A stretch of 64,000 nucleotides of DNA from Clostridiales bacterium (GCA_019423685.1 JAHZAY010000005.1:101665-165664), one strand, 5' to 3'; counted from the stretch's first letter, positions 1 through 9,283 are shown. The notes: generated by a model not told the origin, from the sequence alone. Translations and numbers: made by a program.

Positions 1-75
1 GTCGACGGCGGACTGATCGGCGGCGCTGCACTGGTTGCAAAGGACTTTGCTGCCATTATCGAAGCGGCAAAATAA
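1..75 (+). CDS. tpiA: Triosephosphate isomerase, C-terminal end (partial)
   Basis: Only the last 24 codons are in the window, in frame 1 and ending with TAA at 73-75. The peptide starts VDGGLIGGAAL and then KDFAAII, which is the conserved C-terminal phosphate-binding loop and last helix of triosephosphate isomerase. The enzyme interconverts dihydroxyacetone phosphate and glyceraldehyde 3-phosphate. The next gene is gpmI, an order common in Firmicutes glycolytic operons, which supports the call. The rest of the gene lies left of the window. Confidence 0.85.
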   Translation, partial: VDGGLIGGAALVAKDFAAIIEAAK

Positions 76-225
76 TTTCTATGAAAATTCCTTTTCCTGC
101 ACAAAATCTCTCCCGACGACCGATGCCCCATCGGCACTGCCGGCAGCTGGATTTTGCGCAGGGGAGCTTTTGCGCAAAGCCGCTCATTTTGGCGGGCAAA
201 ACTTTTCAGAAAGAGGTGCATTACC

Positions 226-1761
226 ATGAAACAACCACTTGTTTTAATGATCCTCGACGGCTTCGGTATCAATCATTCGGATTACGGCAACGCCATCCAC
301 GCTGCCAAAAAGCCGAACCTCGATCAATATTTTTCCCAGTACCCCCACACCCAACTTGGTGCATCCGGTCTGGATGTCGGATTGCCTGACGGACAGATGG
401 GCAACTCGGAGGTAGGCCACACCAACATCGGCGCGGGCCGCATCGTCTACCAGGAGCTGACCCGCATCACCAAGTCGATCCAGGACGGCGACTTCTTCTC
501 CAATCCTGCCCTGCTCGGCGCCATCCAAAACTGCAAAAAGCACGACTCCGCACTGCACCTGATGGGTCTGCTCTCCAACGGCGGCGTACACAGCCATATC
601 GAGCATCTGTTCGGGCTGCTGGAGCTTGCCAAGAAAAATGGCCTGCACAAGGTATATGTTCACTGCTTTATGGACGGCCGCGATGTGCCGCCGACCTCCG
701 GCAAGGAGTTTGTCGCGCAGCTGCAAAGCAAGCTCGATATGCTGGGCTGCGGCAAGATCGCCTCGGTTATGGGCCGTTACTACGCTATGGACCGCGACAA
801 CCGCTGGGAGCGCGTCCAGAAAGCCTATGATGTTCTGGTATTGGGCAAAGGAGAGCAGTGCGACGATGCGGTTCAGGCAGTGGAACATTCCTATGCAGCC
901 GACGTCACCGACGAGTTTATCGCACCGGTAGTCATCGGAAATCCTCAGGAAGGCCGCATTGCTGCCAACGACTCGGTCATCTTTTACAACTTCCGACCGG
1001 ACCGTGCCCGCGAGATCACCCGCACACTGGTTGATCCGGACTTTTCCGGTTTTGCGCGCACCTTCTTCCCGCTCTACTATGTCTGCATGACCCAGTACGA
1101 TGCGACTATGCCAAATGTCGAGGTCGCCTTCAAACCGGAAACCCTCAACGACACCTTTGGCGAATACATCTCCAAGCGGGGATTGACCCAGCTGCGCATC
1201 GCTGAAACCGAGAAATACGCCCACGTCACCTTCTTCTTTAACGGCGGCGTAGAGACAGTATCGCCGGGCGAGGATCGCGCACTGATCAACTCCCCGAAGG
1301 TTGCCACCTACGACCTGAAACCGGAGATGAGCGCCTACGAGGTCACCGACGAGCTGCTCTCCCGTCTGGACAGCGGCAAATATGATGTGGTCATCCTCAA
1401 CTACGCCAACTGCGACATGGTCGGTCATACCGGTGTCTTTGACGCAGCAGTCAAGGCAGTAGAAGCGGTGGATGAATGTGCCGGCAAGGTCATCGAGAAG
1501 GTTCTCTCGATGGGTGGCACCGTTCTGCTGACCGCCGATCACGGCAATGCCGACAAGATGTATGAGGCGGACGGCTCTCCGTTCACCGCACACACCACCA
1601 ATCCGGTCCCGTTCCTGGTCATCAGCGCCGATAAGCGGTTTGCTCCAGGCAGCGTACAGCTGCGTGAGGGAGGCCGCCTGGCAGACATCGCCCCGACGAT
1701 GTTAAAGATTTTGAATCTGCCGCAGCCTAAAGCGATGACCGGAAAATCCATCATCGAATAA
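226..1761 (+). CDS. gpmI: 2,3-bisphosphoglycerate-independent phosphoglycerate mutase
   Basis: This cytoplasmic glycolytic enzyme interconverts 3- and 2-phosphoglycerate using two Mn ions. The 511-residue product has the family's usual length. The N-terminal metal motif is LMILDGFG, the phosphoserine nucleophile is Ser61 in [14 protein letters not shown], and the second metal-binding cluster is [11 protein letters not shown] near the C-terminus. ATG 226 was chosen because AAGAGGTG sits just upstream and the protein begins [12 protein letters not shown]; an in-frame start at 154 would add an unconserved leader. It follows tpiA by 150 bases without a visible terminator, so the two are probably cotranscribed. 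Confidence 0.96.
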   Translation: MKQPLVLMILDGFGINHSDYGNAIHAAKKPNLDQYFSQYPHTQLGASGLDVGLPDGQMGNSEVGHTNIGAGRIVYQELTRITKSIQDGDFFSNPALLGAIQNCKKHDSALHLMGLLSNGGVHSHIEHLFGLLELAKKNGLHKVYVHCFMDGRDVPPTSGKEFVAQLQSKLDMLGCGKIASVMGRYYAMDRDNRWERVQKAYDVLVLGKGEQCDDAVQAVEHSYAADVTDEFIAPVVIGNPQEGRIAANDSVIFYNFRPDRAREITRTLVDPDFSGFARTFFPLYYVCMTQYDATMPNVEVAFKPETLNDTFGEYISKRGLTQLRIAETEKYAHVTFFFNGGVETVSPGEDRALINSPKVATYDLKPEMSAYEVTDELLSRLDSGKYDVVILNYANCDMVGHTGVFDAAVKAVEAVDECAGKVIEKVLSMGGTVLLTADHGNADKMYEADGSPFTAHTTNPVPFLVISADKRFAPGSVQLREGGRLADIAPTMLKILNLPQPKAMTGKSIIE

Positions 1762-1775
1762 AGCGATAATAGAGC

Positions 1776-1820
1776 AAAAAAAGATCCCACCCGCATGATT
1801 GCGGGTGGGATCTTTTTTTT
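1776..1820. terminator. Bidirectional intrinsic terminator
   Basis: A perfect stem GATCCCACCCGC / GCGGGTGGGATC with an ATGATT loop is flanked by A and T runs. It lies between converging gpmI and guaB and can end both transcripts. Confidence 0.92.
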
Positions 1821-1871
1821 GCCGTTCATATAATTTGGAACCAGTGGATAATTGGTTGCCGCACCAGGTTA

Positions 1872-3380
1872 TTAGATAATCTGGTTGCTTCTGTCTTTAA
1901 GCAGAACGTCGTGGCTGCCGCCCTCGACAATAGAAACGGAGGAAACCAAAGTGATCTTTGCCTTCTCCTGAAGCTCCGGAATGGTCAGAGCGCCGCAGTT
2001 GCACATGGTGGAGCGCACCTTGCTCAGCGACAGATTGACGTTATCCTTGAGCGAACCGGCGTACGGTACATAGGAGTCAACGCCCTCCTCGAAGGACAGC
2101 TTCTTGTCACCGCCCAGATCGTAGCGCTGCCAGTTTCTAGCGCGGGCAGAACCCTCGCCCCAGTACTCCTTCATGTAGTTGCCGTTGATGTTGACCTTAT
2201 TTGTCGGGCTCTCATCAAAGCGGGCAAAGTAACGGCCCAGCATGATGAAATCTGCGCCCATCGCCAGTGCCAAGGTCATGTGGTAATCCTGTACGATACC
2301 GCCATCCGAGCAGATCGGCACATAGATGCCGGTCTCTTTGAAGTACTCATCGCGGGCCTGTGCAACCTCGATGACTGCGGTGGCCTGTCCACGGCCAATA
2401 CCTTTCTGCTCACGGGTGATGCAGATGGAACCGCCGCCGATACCGATCTTGACAAAGTCTGCGCCCGCTTTTGCCAGGAAGAGGAAGCCCTCGCGGTCTA
2501 CGACGTTGCCTGCGCCAACCTTTACGGTGTCGCCGTATTTTGCACGGATAAAGTCGAGGGTGCGTTTCTGCCACTCGCTGAAGCCCTCGGAGGAGTCGAT
2601 GCACAGCACATCTGCGCCGGCCTCTACCAGAGCCGGTACGCGCTCTTCGTAGTCGCGGGTGTTGATGCCGGCGCCGACTACATAGCGTTTATGCTGATCG
2701 AGCAGCTCATTGGTGTTCTCTTTGTGGGAGGAATAGTCCTTGCGGAATACAAAATATTTCAGGCGCTGGTTTTGATCTACCAGCGGCAGGGAGTTGAGTT
2801 TGTGCTCCCAGATAATGTCGTTTGCCTCTTTCAGCGAGGTGTTTGCATCCGCTGTAATGAGGTTTTCAAACTTTGTCATAAACTCAGAAACCGGAGTATC
2901 CAAGCTCATGCGGCTGACACGGTAGTCGCGGCTGGTGACGATGCCGACCAGTTTGCCGTTGGCTGTGCCATCCTCGGTAACAGCGACGGTCGAGTGACCG
3001 GTCTTTTCTTTGAGTTCGAGAATATCTTTAAGCGTCTTATCTGGGCTGACATTGGAATCGCTGGTGACAAATCCTGCCTTGTAGCTCTTGACCCTAGCGA
3101 TCATCGCGGCCTCATCTTCTATCGACTGAGAGCCGTAGATAAAGGAGATGCCGCCCTCCTTTGCAAGTGCAATCGCCATCTTATCGTCGGAAACCGACTG
3201 CATGATAGCAGACACCAGCGGGATGTTCATCATCAGCGGGCATTCCTCTTGACCCTTTTTAAATTTTACCAAAGGGGTCTTCAGGCTAACGCTTGCCGGA
3301 ATGCACTGGGACGAGGAATAACCCGGTACCAGCAGATACTCACCAAAGGTATGGGACGGTTCACTGTAATAAAACGCCAT
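1872..3380 (-). CDS. guaB: IMP dehydrogenase (Tritrichomonas foetus-like subtype)
   Basis: Oxidises IMP to XMP with NAD, the committed step of guanine nucleotide synthesis. The 502-residue protein is a TIM barrel interrupted by a pair of CBS domains (roughly residues 105-225). The catalytic loop [15 protein letters not shown] places the nucleophile at Cys320, and the flap [10 protein letters not shown] gives the Arg419-Tyr420 pair. ATG 3380 has AAGGAG upstream; an extra in-frame Met at 3422 lacks one. The whole sequence recalls the parasite T. foetus enzyme (Cys319, Arg418-Tyr419) more than typical 485-residue bacterial GuaB. It stands alone on its strand, with a promoter at 3446-3474. Confidence 0.94.
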   Translation of the reverse strand: MAFYYSEPSHTFGEYLLVPGYSSSQCIPASVSLKTPLVKFKKGQEECPLMMNIPLVSAIMQSVSDDKMAIALAKEGGISFIYGSQSIEDEAAMIARVKSYKAGFVTSDSNVSPDKTLKDILELKEKTGHSTVAVTEDGTANGKLVGIVTSRDYRVSRMSLDTPVSEFMTKFENLITADANTSLKEANDIIWEHKLNSLPLVDQNQRLKYFVFRKDYSSHKENTNELLDQHKRYVVGAGINTRDYEERVPALVEAGADVLCIDSSEGFSEWQKRTLDFIRAKYGDTVKVGAGNVVDREGFLFLAKAGADFVKIGIGGGSICITREQKGIGRGQATAVIEVAQARDEYFKETGIYVPICSDGGIVQDYHMTLALAMGADFIMLGRYFARFDESPTNKVNINGNYMKEYWGEGSARARNWQRYDLGGDKKLSFEEGVDSYVPYAGSLKDNVNLSLSKVRSTMCNCGALTIPELQEKAKITLVSSVSIVEGGSHDVLLKDRSNQII

Positions 3381-3445
3381 AAACTCAACTCTCCTTACTT
3401 CAACATTTTGTTCTGTGAACACAAAAAAAGGTTGTATTTCTAATA

Positions 3446-3474
3446 ATCATACTATAAGCCGTCGACAAATTCAA
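3446..3474 (-). promoter_or_regulatory. Sigma-A type promoter of guaB
   Basis: On the minus strand TTGAAT and TATGAT are separated by 17 bases, about 65 bases upstream of the guaB start. I saw no purine riboswitch between it and the gene. Confidence 0.6.
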
Positions 3475-3650
3475 CCTGTATTTTGACAAAACTTCATTTC
3501 CCGCTCCACCAATTTTTTTGGAAACATCCCACAAAGGCGCTGAACGCTCAAAAGAGCGCTTGGAATCTTTTTCCTCTGGCAGAAGAGAGGCGGGCCAAAA
3601 GCTTTTGTGCAGCTACCTTTATTGATTATGTCCCCATTTGCTGCATAAAA

Positions 3651-3682
3651 ATATGCGCCCCAAAGCCGTTTGGGGCGCATAT
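3651..3682 (-). terminator. Intrinsic terminator after the C26 amidotransferase
   Basis: Stem ATATGCGCCCCAAA / TTTGGGGCGCATAT, followed on the minus strand by a short T run. It starts a few bases after the stop codon at 3686. Confidence 0.85.
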
Positions 3683-3685
3683 GTG

Positions 3686-4438
3686 CTATTTCATATTCTT
3701 TGCGCAGGCATCTACAAAGGCAGAAAAGAGGTTGTTTGCCACCTTGTCACCTAAGCCCAGAATCTCTGGGTGCCACTGCACGCCCATAGCAAATTTCTTG
3801 CCCGGGTAATATGCCGACTCGACGATGCCGTCATCCGCAATCGCCATGCTGCACAGCGGATCGCCCAATTTCTTGACGCCCTGATGGTGCAGCGTATTGA
3901 CACCGATCTGCAGCAGTCCACCGGTGAAGGTCTGCAACGGGGTATCCTTCATTACGTTGACTGTGTGCATCGCGCGATCCCTTTCTCCCGCCTTGGTGCG
4001 CTGATGCTCGATGTGGGTGCTGCTCTTGTGCTGGATGTTCAGGTCCTGATACATCGTACCGCCGGTCGCCACATTCAGCACCTGGAAGCCGCGGCAGACG
4101 CCAAGCACCGGCTTATCCATCTCCAGCGCCTTCTGCATCAACGGGATCTCTAGCGCATCGCGCTCCGGAGCAAGGGAGCCGCAGCAATCCAGCAGCTCTT
4201 CGCCGTACAATCCCGGATGGATGTCCGGGCCACCGGTAAACAGCACGCCGTCGACGTGGTTGAGCAGGTTTTCAAAATCGGACAGCTGGAAAGAGCCTTC
4301 CAGACAGCTGAGCTGCACCGGCAGACCACCGCATGCGCTCACGCAGTGAATGAAGTTTGGAAATACATAGCAGAACATTTCCTCTTCGTCTCCGCCCGTC
4401 CAGGTCTTTGGTGTAATGGCAATAACTGGCTTTCTCAT
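3686..4438 (-). CDS. Class I glutamine amidotransferase-like hydrolase (peptidase C26, PuuD-like)
   Basis: The 250-residue protein has the catalytic triad of gamma-glutamyl hydrolases: Cys115 in GVCRGFQ, and His223 and Glu225 in QWHPE. Relatives cleave gamma-glutamyl-GABA (PuuD) or other gamma-glutamyl amides in the cytosol. No putrescine pathway genes are nearby, so the substrate is unknown. The ATG at 4438 has GGAGGAAT upstream. It follows the patatin gene by 28 bases and is probably in one operon with it. It ends at a strong terminator. Confidence 0.85.
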   Translation of the reverse strand: MRKPVIAITPKTWTGGDEEEMFCYVFPNFIHCVSACGGLPVQLSCLEGSFQLSDFENLLNHVDGVLFTGGPDIHPGLYGEELLDCCGSLAPERDALEIPLMQKALEMDKPVLGVCRGFQVLNVATGGTMYQDLNIQHKSSTHIEHQRTKAGERDRAMHTVNVMKDTPLQTFTGGLLQIGVNTLHHQGVKKLGDPLCSMAIADDGIVESAYYPGKKFAMGVQWHPEILGLGDKVANNLFSAFVDACAKNMK

Positions 4439-4466
4439 TGGTCATTCCTCCATTGCAGTTTTCGGA

Positions 4467-5768
4467 TTATTGCTCCCGCTGCCCAAGGACTTGCAGGGAC
4501 GCAAGCTCCAGGTCAGGTTGTTCGATCAAATACAAGAAGATGGCTGCTGCAAACTCCTTCCAAAACGCCGCTGCCAGCAGCAGCTCCGCCGGGTTGCCGC
4601 CTTCCTTGAGCACGCGCTCGATCCGCTCGCGAATCCACAGCACCACCGTGGCGCGGTCCAGCTTTTGCAGTTCCTCCCCCACTGTATGTGGGTCAAAGCG
4701 CTCGCGGGCCTGAGTCGCAGCCTGCCGCAGCTGTACAAGAAAGTCGCCAAAGTCGTATTCTTTCTCGGGAGAAAGTTCGAGTGCCTCCCCCAACAGTTCC
4801 GCCGCCATCATCATCTGGCGGGATAGGGTAAAGGCCATCGGCCTTCCGGTGCGCAGAGCACGCTTTCGAAATTGCCGCAGCATCCGCTGCATGGTGTGGG
4901 TTTGCAAAATATTCAGGGATCGCTCATCCAGCTGCCGTGCCCGCTCAAACAGCTTTTCAGACAAAGCACGCAGCTCCGGTGTGTAGAAAAAGGCGCTGTC
5001 CTTATAAAAGGTGTACTGCTGGCCATCCGCTGCACCAAAGGCTTTTTTGGCGTCCAGATAACCCAGACGGATGTTGCGGGCTGCAAGTGCCCTGTCAAAT
5101 TTTAAAAAGGAACCCAGCGGCCACAGGCTGTATATCTGGAGAATCTTCTTGTCGCGGGACTTGACCCGGCGGGTGATGCCGATCGATTCCAAATCCACCG
5201 CAATAACCTGATCTGCCCCCATCTTCAGCGCCAAATTGACCGGCATGTTGTCGTGGTATCCCCCGTCGATGTAGCGCTTGCCGTCAATTTCCTTCACTTG
5301 AAAGGCGGGAAAACAGGCCGCCGACGCAAGCAGATATTCCTGTAGCCTTCCCTTCGGAATATCCTTTTTTTGCAGCTCGAGGGGTTTCATGGTGGGGTAT
5401 TCGACGGTGACCAGTGCAAAGTCGATGGGGGACTCCCAAAAGCGCTGCTCATCTACCAGCTGCGCAACAAATTTTTCCAATCCGGCCAGCTCCACTCCGC
5501 CGCGCGCCATCTGGCGCAGCGGATGCCCGTCGAGCTGTTCGAGCTGCTCTGAGGGCAACCCAAAGATCTGCTGCGAATCAATACTCTCCCAGATCTCGAT
5601 CGCCTTATCAAATTCCTGCTGCACCATGACCACCCCGTTGAGGGCTCCAACCGAGGTGCCTGCCACCAGATGGTAGGAAATCGAAAGCTCTCGCATCGCC
5701 TGCCAAACTCCAACCTGATAAGCGCCACGCGATCCTCCACCCGCCAATACAACCGCCGTTTTCTCCAT
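4467..5768 (-). CDS. Patatin-like phospholipase family protein
   Basis: Predicted serine lipid acyl hydrolase of 433 residues. The N-terminal domain shows the oxyanion-hole glycine motif GGGSRGAY (residues 11-17), nucleophile Ser39 in GTSVG, and the catalytic aspartate in DGG near residue 167, so the Ser-Asp dyad is intact. Residues about 270-433 form an additional helical, charged C-terminal region not needed for the fold; its role is unknown. ATG 5768 follows AGGTGAAAGG; an upstream Met at 5789 has no ribosome site. It has no signal peptide, so it is likely cytoplasmic. The C26 hydrolase follows in the same direction. Confidence 0.85.
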   Translation of the reverse strand: MEKTAVVLAGGGSRGAYQVGVWQAMRELSISYHLVAGTSVGALNGVVMVQQEFDKAIEIWESIDSQQIFGLPSEQLEQLDGHPLRQMARGGVELAGLEKFVAQLVDEQRFWESPIDFALVTVEYPTMKPLELQKKDIPKGRLQEYLLASAACFPAFQVKEIDGKRYIDGGYHDNMPVNLALKMGADQVIAVDLESIGITRRVKSRDKKILQIYSLWPLGSFLKFDRALAARNIRLGYLDAKKAFGAADGQQYTFYKDSAFFYTPELRALSEKLFERARQLDERSLNILQTHTMQRMLRQFRKRALRTGRPMAFTLSRQMMMAAELLGEALELSPEKEYDFGDFLVQLRQAATQARERFDPHTVGEELQKLDRATVVLWIRERIERVLKEGGNPAELLLAAAFWKEFAAAIFLYLIEQPDLELASLQVLGQREQ

Positions 5769-5904
5769 CCTTTCACCTCTTTTATACACAGATTAAAATA
5801 TTCGATTGCAGCAGATCCTTTTACACTACCTGCTGCATAAAAATAAGATTCTATGCAAAAACAGAGCGTTTTGCACTCCCTTATTATTCGTTTTCTTTCT
5901 ATTA

Positions 5905-5933
5905 GTAATACCATAAATTGCCCTGTTTTACAA
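5905..5933 (-). promoter_or_regulatory. Candidate promoter of the patatin-C26 operon
   Basis: On the minus strand TTGTAA and TATTAC are separated by 17 bases. The implied leader is about 130 bases and contains a GCAGCAG / CTGCTGC stem-loop. The gene-free stretch 5769-6125 holds this promoter and, on the plus strand, the promoter and leader of the MATE gene; nothing else is seen there. Confidence 0.45.
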
Positions 5934-6009
5934 GAACCAATTTGTTGACTCGCACTGAATTTATAGGATATGCACAAATTTTTGCAATATCTTATGGAGG
6001 GCACAGTCC

Positions 6010-6038
6010 TTGTAATCAAAATTAAAATATGATAAGAT
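6010..6038 (+). promoter_or_regulatory. Promoter of the first MATE gene
   Basis: TTGTAA, a 17-base spacer and TAAGAT. The predicted start of transcription, about 6045, lies only some ten bases before a terminator-like hairpin. Confidence 0.65.
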
Positions 6039-6054
6039 TTACTTTAAAGAGCCA

Positions 6055-6097
6055 TGTTGTTTCGCGCTAAAATGTTGCGTGGAGCAACGGTTTTTTT
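6055..6097 (+). promoter_or_regulatory. Leader terminator or attenuator upstream of MATE gene
   Basis: A 13-bp stem (6055-6067 with 6077-6089, including four G-T wobbles) has a 9-base loop and is followed by seven T at 6091-6097. It lies between the promoter and the Shine-Dalgarno site AGGAGGG of the exporter, so expression would need read-through. Confidence 0.6.
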
Positions 6098-6125
6098 GTG
6101 GCATTTCTATTTTCAGGAGGGTATT

Positions 6126-7562
6126 ATGAAACAACGCATCGTTTCCATCACCGACCAGTCCCAGCATCCACTGCTTGTCATCATCATGCTGGCCTGGCCG
6201 ATTTTTGTCGAACAGATTCTAGTATCGCTGGTTCAATCAATTGACACCGCGATGGTTGGCGCACTCGGCGCCAATGCCACCGCCTCTGTTTCCATCAGCC
6301 AGAGCCCGATCAACCTGATCAACTCGGTTATCCTCGCTCTCGGCGTCGGCTTTACCACCATGATTGCCCGCGCTGTCGGCGCCAAACAGTACGACTACAG
6401 CCGCCTGCTGATCCGTCAGTCGATCGTCATCGTCATCTCTTTAGGTATTCCGCTGTCAGCACTCTGCTTTGCCCTTTCCCGCAAGATCCCGATCTGGATG
6501 GGCGGTGCGCCGGAAATTTTGGACGACGCACAGAGCTATATCCGCATCATCGCTTTTTCGATGCTTTTCCGCGGCCTGATGATGGTGCTCACCGCCATCT
6601 ATCGAGGCTTTGGCGACAGCCGCACCCCAATGCTCATCAACATCGGCATCAACCTGCTCAACGTCGTGGGCAACTACCTGCTCATCTACCCCACCCACGA
6701 TGTCACTCTCTTTGGGAATACCTTCACCATCTGGGGAGCCGGTTGGGGTGTCTCCGGTGCTGCGCTCTCTACCTCCGGTTCCCAGATCCTCGGCTCTCTA
6801 ATTTTGCTGCTGATGTGCTTCCTGCCGCGTTCCGGCCCAATGCGCATCTCCATCCACGAGAGCTTCCGTCCGAGTGGGGAAACCATCAAGGAAGTGTTCC
6901 GCGTCAGCTTGCCAGTCATGTTTGAGCGCTTCACCACCTCCGGTGCCTTTGTCATCACCTCCTCGATCATCGCCTCTCTGGGCACCATCTCTTTGGCAGC
7001 AAATTCCCTGGCCGGCCAGGCAGAATCCCTGAGCTTTATGCCCGGATTTGCCTTCGGCACCGCCGTCACCACCCTGGTCGGACAGTCGCTGGGCGCGGAC
7101 AATGTGCCGCTTGCCCGCAAGTACGTCCGCCTGTCGGGCATGATGGGTTCGGTCGTCATGTTTATGATGAGTATTTTGCTGTTTGTCTTTTCGGATAAGA
7201 TCATCTCCATCTTCACTCCCGATGCCGCTGTCATCGAGCTGGGCGGTCAGCTGCTGCGCATCCTCGCCCTCATTCAGATTCCACAGATGCTGGCAATGGT
7301 CTTTTCCGGTGCGCTGCGCGGAGCAGGCGATACCAAGAGCCCGTTCCTCATCACCCTCTTCTCGATGTGGGGCGTGCGCATCGTTGGCGCTTTCATCTTT
7401 GTACGTCTGATGGGCAAAGATCTGCCTTGGGTCTGCGCTGCAATGTGCACTGACAACGTGGTCCGCTTCCTGCTCTTCCTCGCCCGCTATCTGCACGGAA
7501 AATGGGCCATCACCTATACACAAAATATTCGCCAGCCAAAAGCACAGACCGCTGCCGAATAA
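6126..7562 (+). CDS. MATE family multidrug/cation efflux transporter
   Basis: Integral membrane antiporter of 478 residues with about twelve hydrophobic helices in two similar halves, the length and layout of MATE (NorM/MepA/DinF) exporters, which expel cationic compounds using Na or proton gradients. Typical features are PIFVEQILVSLVQSIDTAMVG in the first helices and the repeated GFGDSRTPM / GAGDTKSPF segments that follow helices 5 and 11. ATG 6126 was chosen for the AGGAGGG site; the frame is open upstream but without a ribosome site. The leader carries a terminator-like hairpin. The substrate cannot be read from sequence. Confidence 0.93.
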   Translation: MKQRIVSITDQSQHPLLVIIMLAWPIFVEQILVSLVQSIDTAMVGALGANATASVSISQSPINLINSVILALGVGFTTMIARAVGAKQYDYSRLLIRQSIVIVISLGIPLSALCFALSRKIPIWMGGAPEILDDAQSYIRIIAFSMLFRGLMMVLTAIYRGFGDSRTPMLINIGINLLNVVGNYLLIYPTHDVTLFGNTFTIWGAGWGVSGAALSTSGSQILGSLILLLMCFLPRSGPMRISIHESFRPSGETIKEVFRVSLPVMFERFTTSGAFVITSSIIASLGTISLAANSLAGQAESLSFMPGFAFGTAVTTLVGQSLGADNVPLARKYVRLSGMMGSVVMFMMSILLFVFSDKIISIFTPDAAVIELGGQLLRILALIQIPQMLAMVFSGALRGAGDTKSPFLITLFSMWGVRIVGAFIFVRLMGKDLPWVCAAMCTDNVVRFLLFLARYLHGKWAITYTQNIRQPKAQTAAE

Positions 7563-7594
7563 CCTTTATAAAATACAAAATGATCCCTCTCACA

Positions 7595-7636
7595 AACAAA
7601 AAGGTTGGACAGAAAATTCTGTCCAACCTTTTTGTT
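7595..7636 (+). terminator. Intrinsic terminator after MATE gene
   Basis: Stem AAGGTTGGACAGAA / TTCTGTCCAACCTT followed by a T run, about 35 bases after the stop codon. Confidence 0.9.
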
Positions 7637-7688
7637 TGATTTTCTGGCTTTAACCCCTCTAAAATTGGGTATATTTGTTTGATTATTC

Positions 7689-7717
7689 TTGACCATTCTC
7701 TTTGTGTGTGCTATACT
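7689..7717 (+). promoter_or_regulatory. Strong sigma-A promoter of the sigma-region-4 gene
   Basis: TTGACC, 17 bases, TATACT; 45 bases before the start codon. Confidence 0.8.
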
Positions 7718-7761
7718 GTCTTATAAGCAAACAAAACATTTGATTTATAGGAGGTATCGCC

Positions 7762-8055
7762 GTGCGCCATCAGATTCCATATGAAGACCTAGACCACTTT
7801 CCCGACCTGTTCAGCTGCTTTCAGGGAAACACCAACAGCCGCCAATTGGCTGAGTACAAGCGCTTTTTGTATCGGGCAATTAAGACAAGCTTGACCCAGC
7901 GACAGCGCGAAATGGTGATGCTCCGGTATTTTGAGGGGATGCAGGTGCAGCAGATTGCCGAAAAGTTGCGGGTCAATAAATCCACCGTATCCCGCACGCT
8001 CAAGCGCGCTGTCCGTCGCTTGCAGGACCTTGCAAAGATCTACTTTGCCGAATGA
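7762..8055 (+). CDS. Sigma-70 region 4-like DNA-binding protein
   Basis: A 97-residue protein. Residues 42-92 form a sigma region 4 helix-turn-helix: SLTQRQREMVMLRYFEGM, then QQIAEKLRVNKSTVSRTL as the recognition part. Regions 2 and 3 are absent, so it cannot act as a complete sigma factor. It may be a stand-alone regulator or a partner of another protein. The start is GTG 7762 with TAGGAGGT seven bases upstream; no ATG fits. It is monocistronic, between its own promoter and a terminator. Such short proteins are common in Clostridia but their targets are not known to me. Confidence 0.8.
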   Translation: MRHQIPYEDLDHFPDLFSCFQGNTNSRQLAEYKRFLYRAIKTSLTQRQREMVMLRYFEGMQVQQIAEKLRVNKSTVSRTLKRAVRRLQDLAKIYFAE

Positions 8056-8088
8056 GACACAGAATTCTTTTTTGCCGTACAAAAGGAA

Positions 8089-8137
8089 AATCCCCGTCCA
8101 TCTGGAAAGATTCCAACCAGTGGACAGGGACTTTTTT
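8089..8137 (+). terminator. Intrinsic terminator
   Basis: An imperfect stem (TCCCCGTCCATCTGG with CCAGTGGACAGGGA) is followed by six T. It ends the sigma-like gene and abuts the end of the converging DUF1294 gene. Confidence 0.8.
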
Positions 8138-8138
8138 G

Positions 8139-8405
8139 TTAAAAGACAAAGTAGATCAGCAGCGCCGCCTGCACCAGAATAATGGCCGGTATCCCGATGA
8201 CAAAATACCAGTGCTTGGTCTTATGCCGAAAGGTAAACATGCCCAGATACATTCCGACGCTGCCTCCCAGGATGGACAGCAAGAAAAGCACCTTTTCCGG
8301 CACCCGCCGCTTCTGTCGCTGTGCTGCGAATTTATCCGCTCCGCACACGCTAAAGGTCAGAATGCTCATGATCAAAATGTATAGCCACAAAATTTTCTGT
8401 CCCAT
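8139..8405 (-). CDS. DUF1294 family small membrane protein
   Basis: The 88-residue protein has three hydrophobic segments (about residues 5-22, 40-58 and 66-86) and the family pattern CGADKFAAQRQKRRVPE followed by LLSILGGSVGMYLGMF and RHKTKHWYF. The family has no assigned biochemical role. It is the last gene of the run trmL-degV-patatin-DUF1294, starting 23 bases after the patatin stop. Confidence 0.85.
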   Translation of the reverse strand: MGQKILWLYILIMSILTFSVCGADKFAAQRQKRRVPEKVLFLLSILGGSVGMYLGMFTFRHKTKHWYFVIGIPAIILVQAALLIYFVF

Positions 8406-8428
8406 CCTTTTCCTCCTTCAGACCTTTT

Positions 8429-9283
8429 CTATTTATGCTCGAATAACTGCTCAATTCTGCCCCAAGCTGCCTTGGCATCCCCATAGCCGTTCTCATAGGC
8501 TGCCTGCAACTTGTCTGTATCGTGCTCGATGCGGTGCAGCACCATCGGCTTGCTGGGCCGCAGCACCACCGCCTGTCCCTTCTGCTCCAGTTCCTTGGCA
8601 AAGCGTTGGCTCTCGTTGTAGTTGATGTGCCTATGCTCCATCGCTTTACACAGATTTGGGTAGTTGCGATAGCGCAATCGGATCATCGACATCATGGGGT
8701 TGGGCTTTTTGATGTACCCCTCATTCTGGGTCAACACTATTAACTGCCGGTGCCACCCATCCGCATACGCCTTGCGGACCGGGATTGAGTCGGCAACCCC
8801 TCCATCCAGGTACGGTTGGCCGTCGATGACCTTCATCCTGGACAGCAGCGGCATCGAGCTGGAGGCGATGGCATCCTCGATGACGTCGTCTCCTCTGCGG
8901 TTGGAAAACCAGTGACACTCCCCACTCTTGCAGTCGGTGGCACCGACCTGCAACTCCATCGGCGAAGCGTGGAAGGTATCATAGTCAAATGGAACATATT
9001 TTTCTGGGATCTCATAAAACGAGAACTGCCAATTGAAGATGCTCCCTTTTGTGGCAAGCTGGCGCATCCCCATATACCGCGGATCGTTGCAAAACCGCTT
9101 GGCAATGGCCACATACCGCCCCTTATCCTGGGAAAGATAACTCAAAGCGTTGCACGCGCCCGCCGAAATTCCGTAAACACTCGCGAACATCGCCTGCTTT
9201 TCCATCAGAAAGTCGAGCACTCCCGCAGTGTAGACACCGCGAAAGCCGCCTCCCTCCAAAATTAACGCTCCCTGATACAGCAT
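8429..9283 (-). CDS. Patatin-like phospholipase family protein
   Basis: Second patatin of the window, 284 residues and of a different subfamily (RssA/YjjU-like) from the one at 4467. It carries the glycine motif GGGFRGVY (residues 11-18), nucleophile Ser40 in GISAG, and YLDGGVADS with the catalytic aspartate. Such proteins are predicted lipid acyl hydrolases; no signal peptide is present. The ATG at 9283 has AGGAAGGGAAAAGG upstream. It lies 37 bases downstream of degV. DegV proteins bind fatty acids, so a shared link to membrane lipids is possible, but that is inference. Confidence 0.85.
   Translation of the reverse strand: MLYQGALILEGGGFRGVYTAGVLDFLMEKQAMFASVYGISAGACNALSYLSQDKGRYVAIAKRFCNDPRYMGMRQLATKGSIFNWQFSFYEIPEKYVPFDYDTFHASPMELQVGATDCKSGECHWFSNRRGDDVIEDAIASSSMPLLSRMKVIDGQPYLDGGVADSIPVRKAYADGWHRQLIVLTQNEGYIKKPNPMMSMIRLRYRNYPNLCKAMEHRHINYNESQRFAKELEQKGQAVVLRPSKPMVLHRIEHDTDKLQAAYENGYGDAKAAWGRIEQLFEHK

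Noticed and set aside
244..1593. 449-codon minus-strand open frame within gpmI
   Set aside because: Antisense shadow of a clearly conserved enzyme; no start signals or recognisable protein sequence.
3381..3480. Guanine riboswitch upstream of guaB
   Set aside because: The leader is only about 60 bases and lacks the three-way-junction consensus of purine riboswitches.
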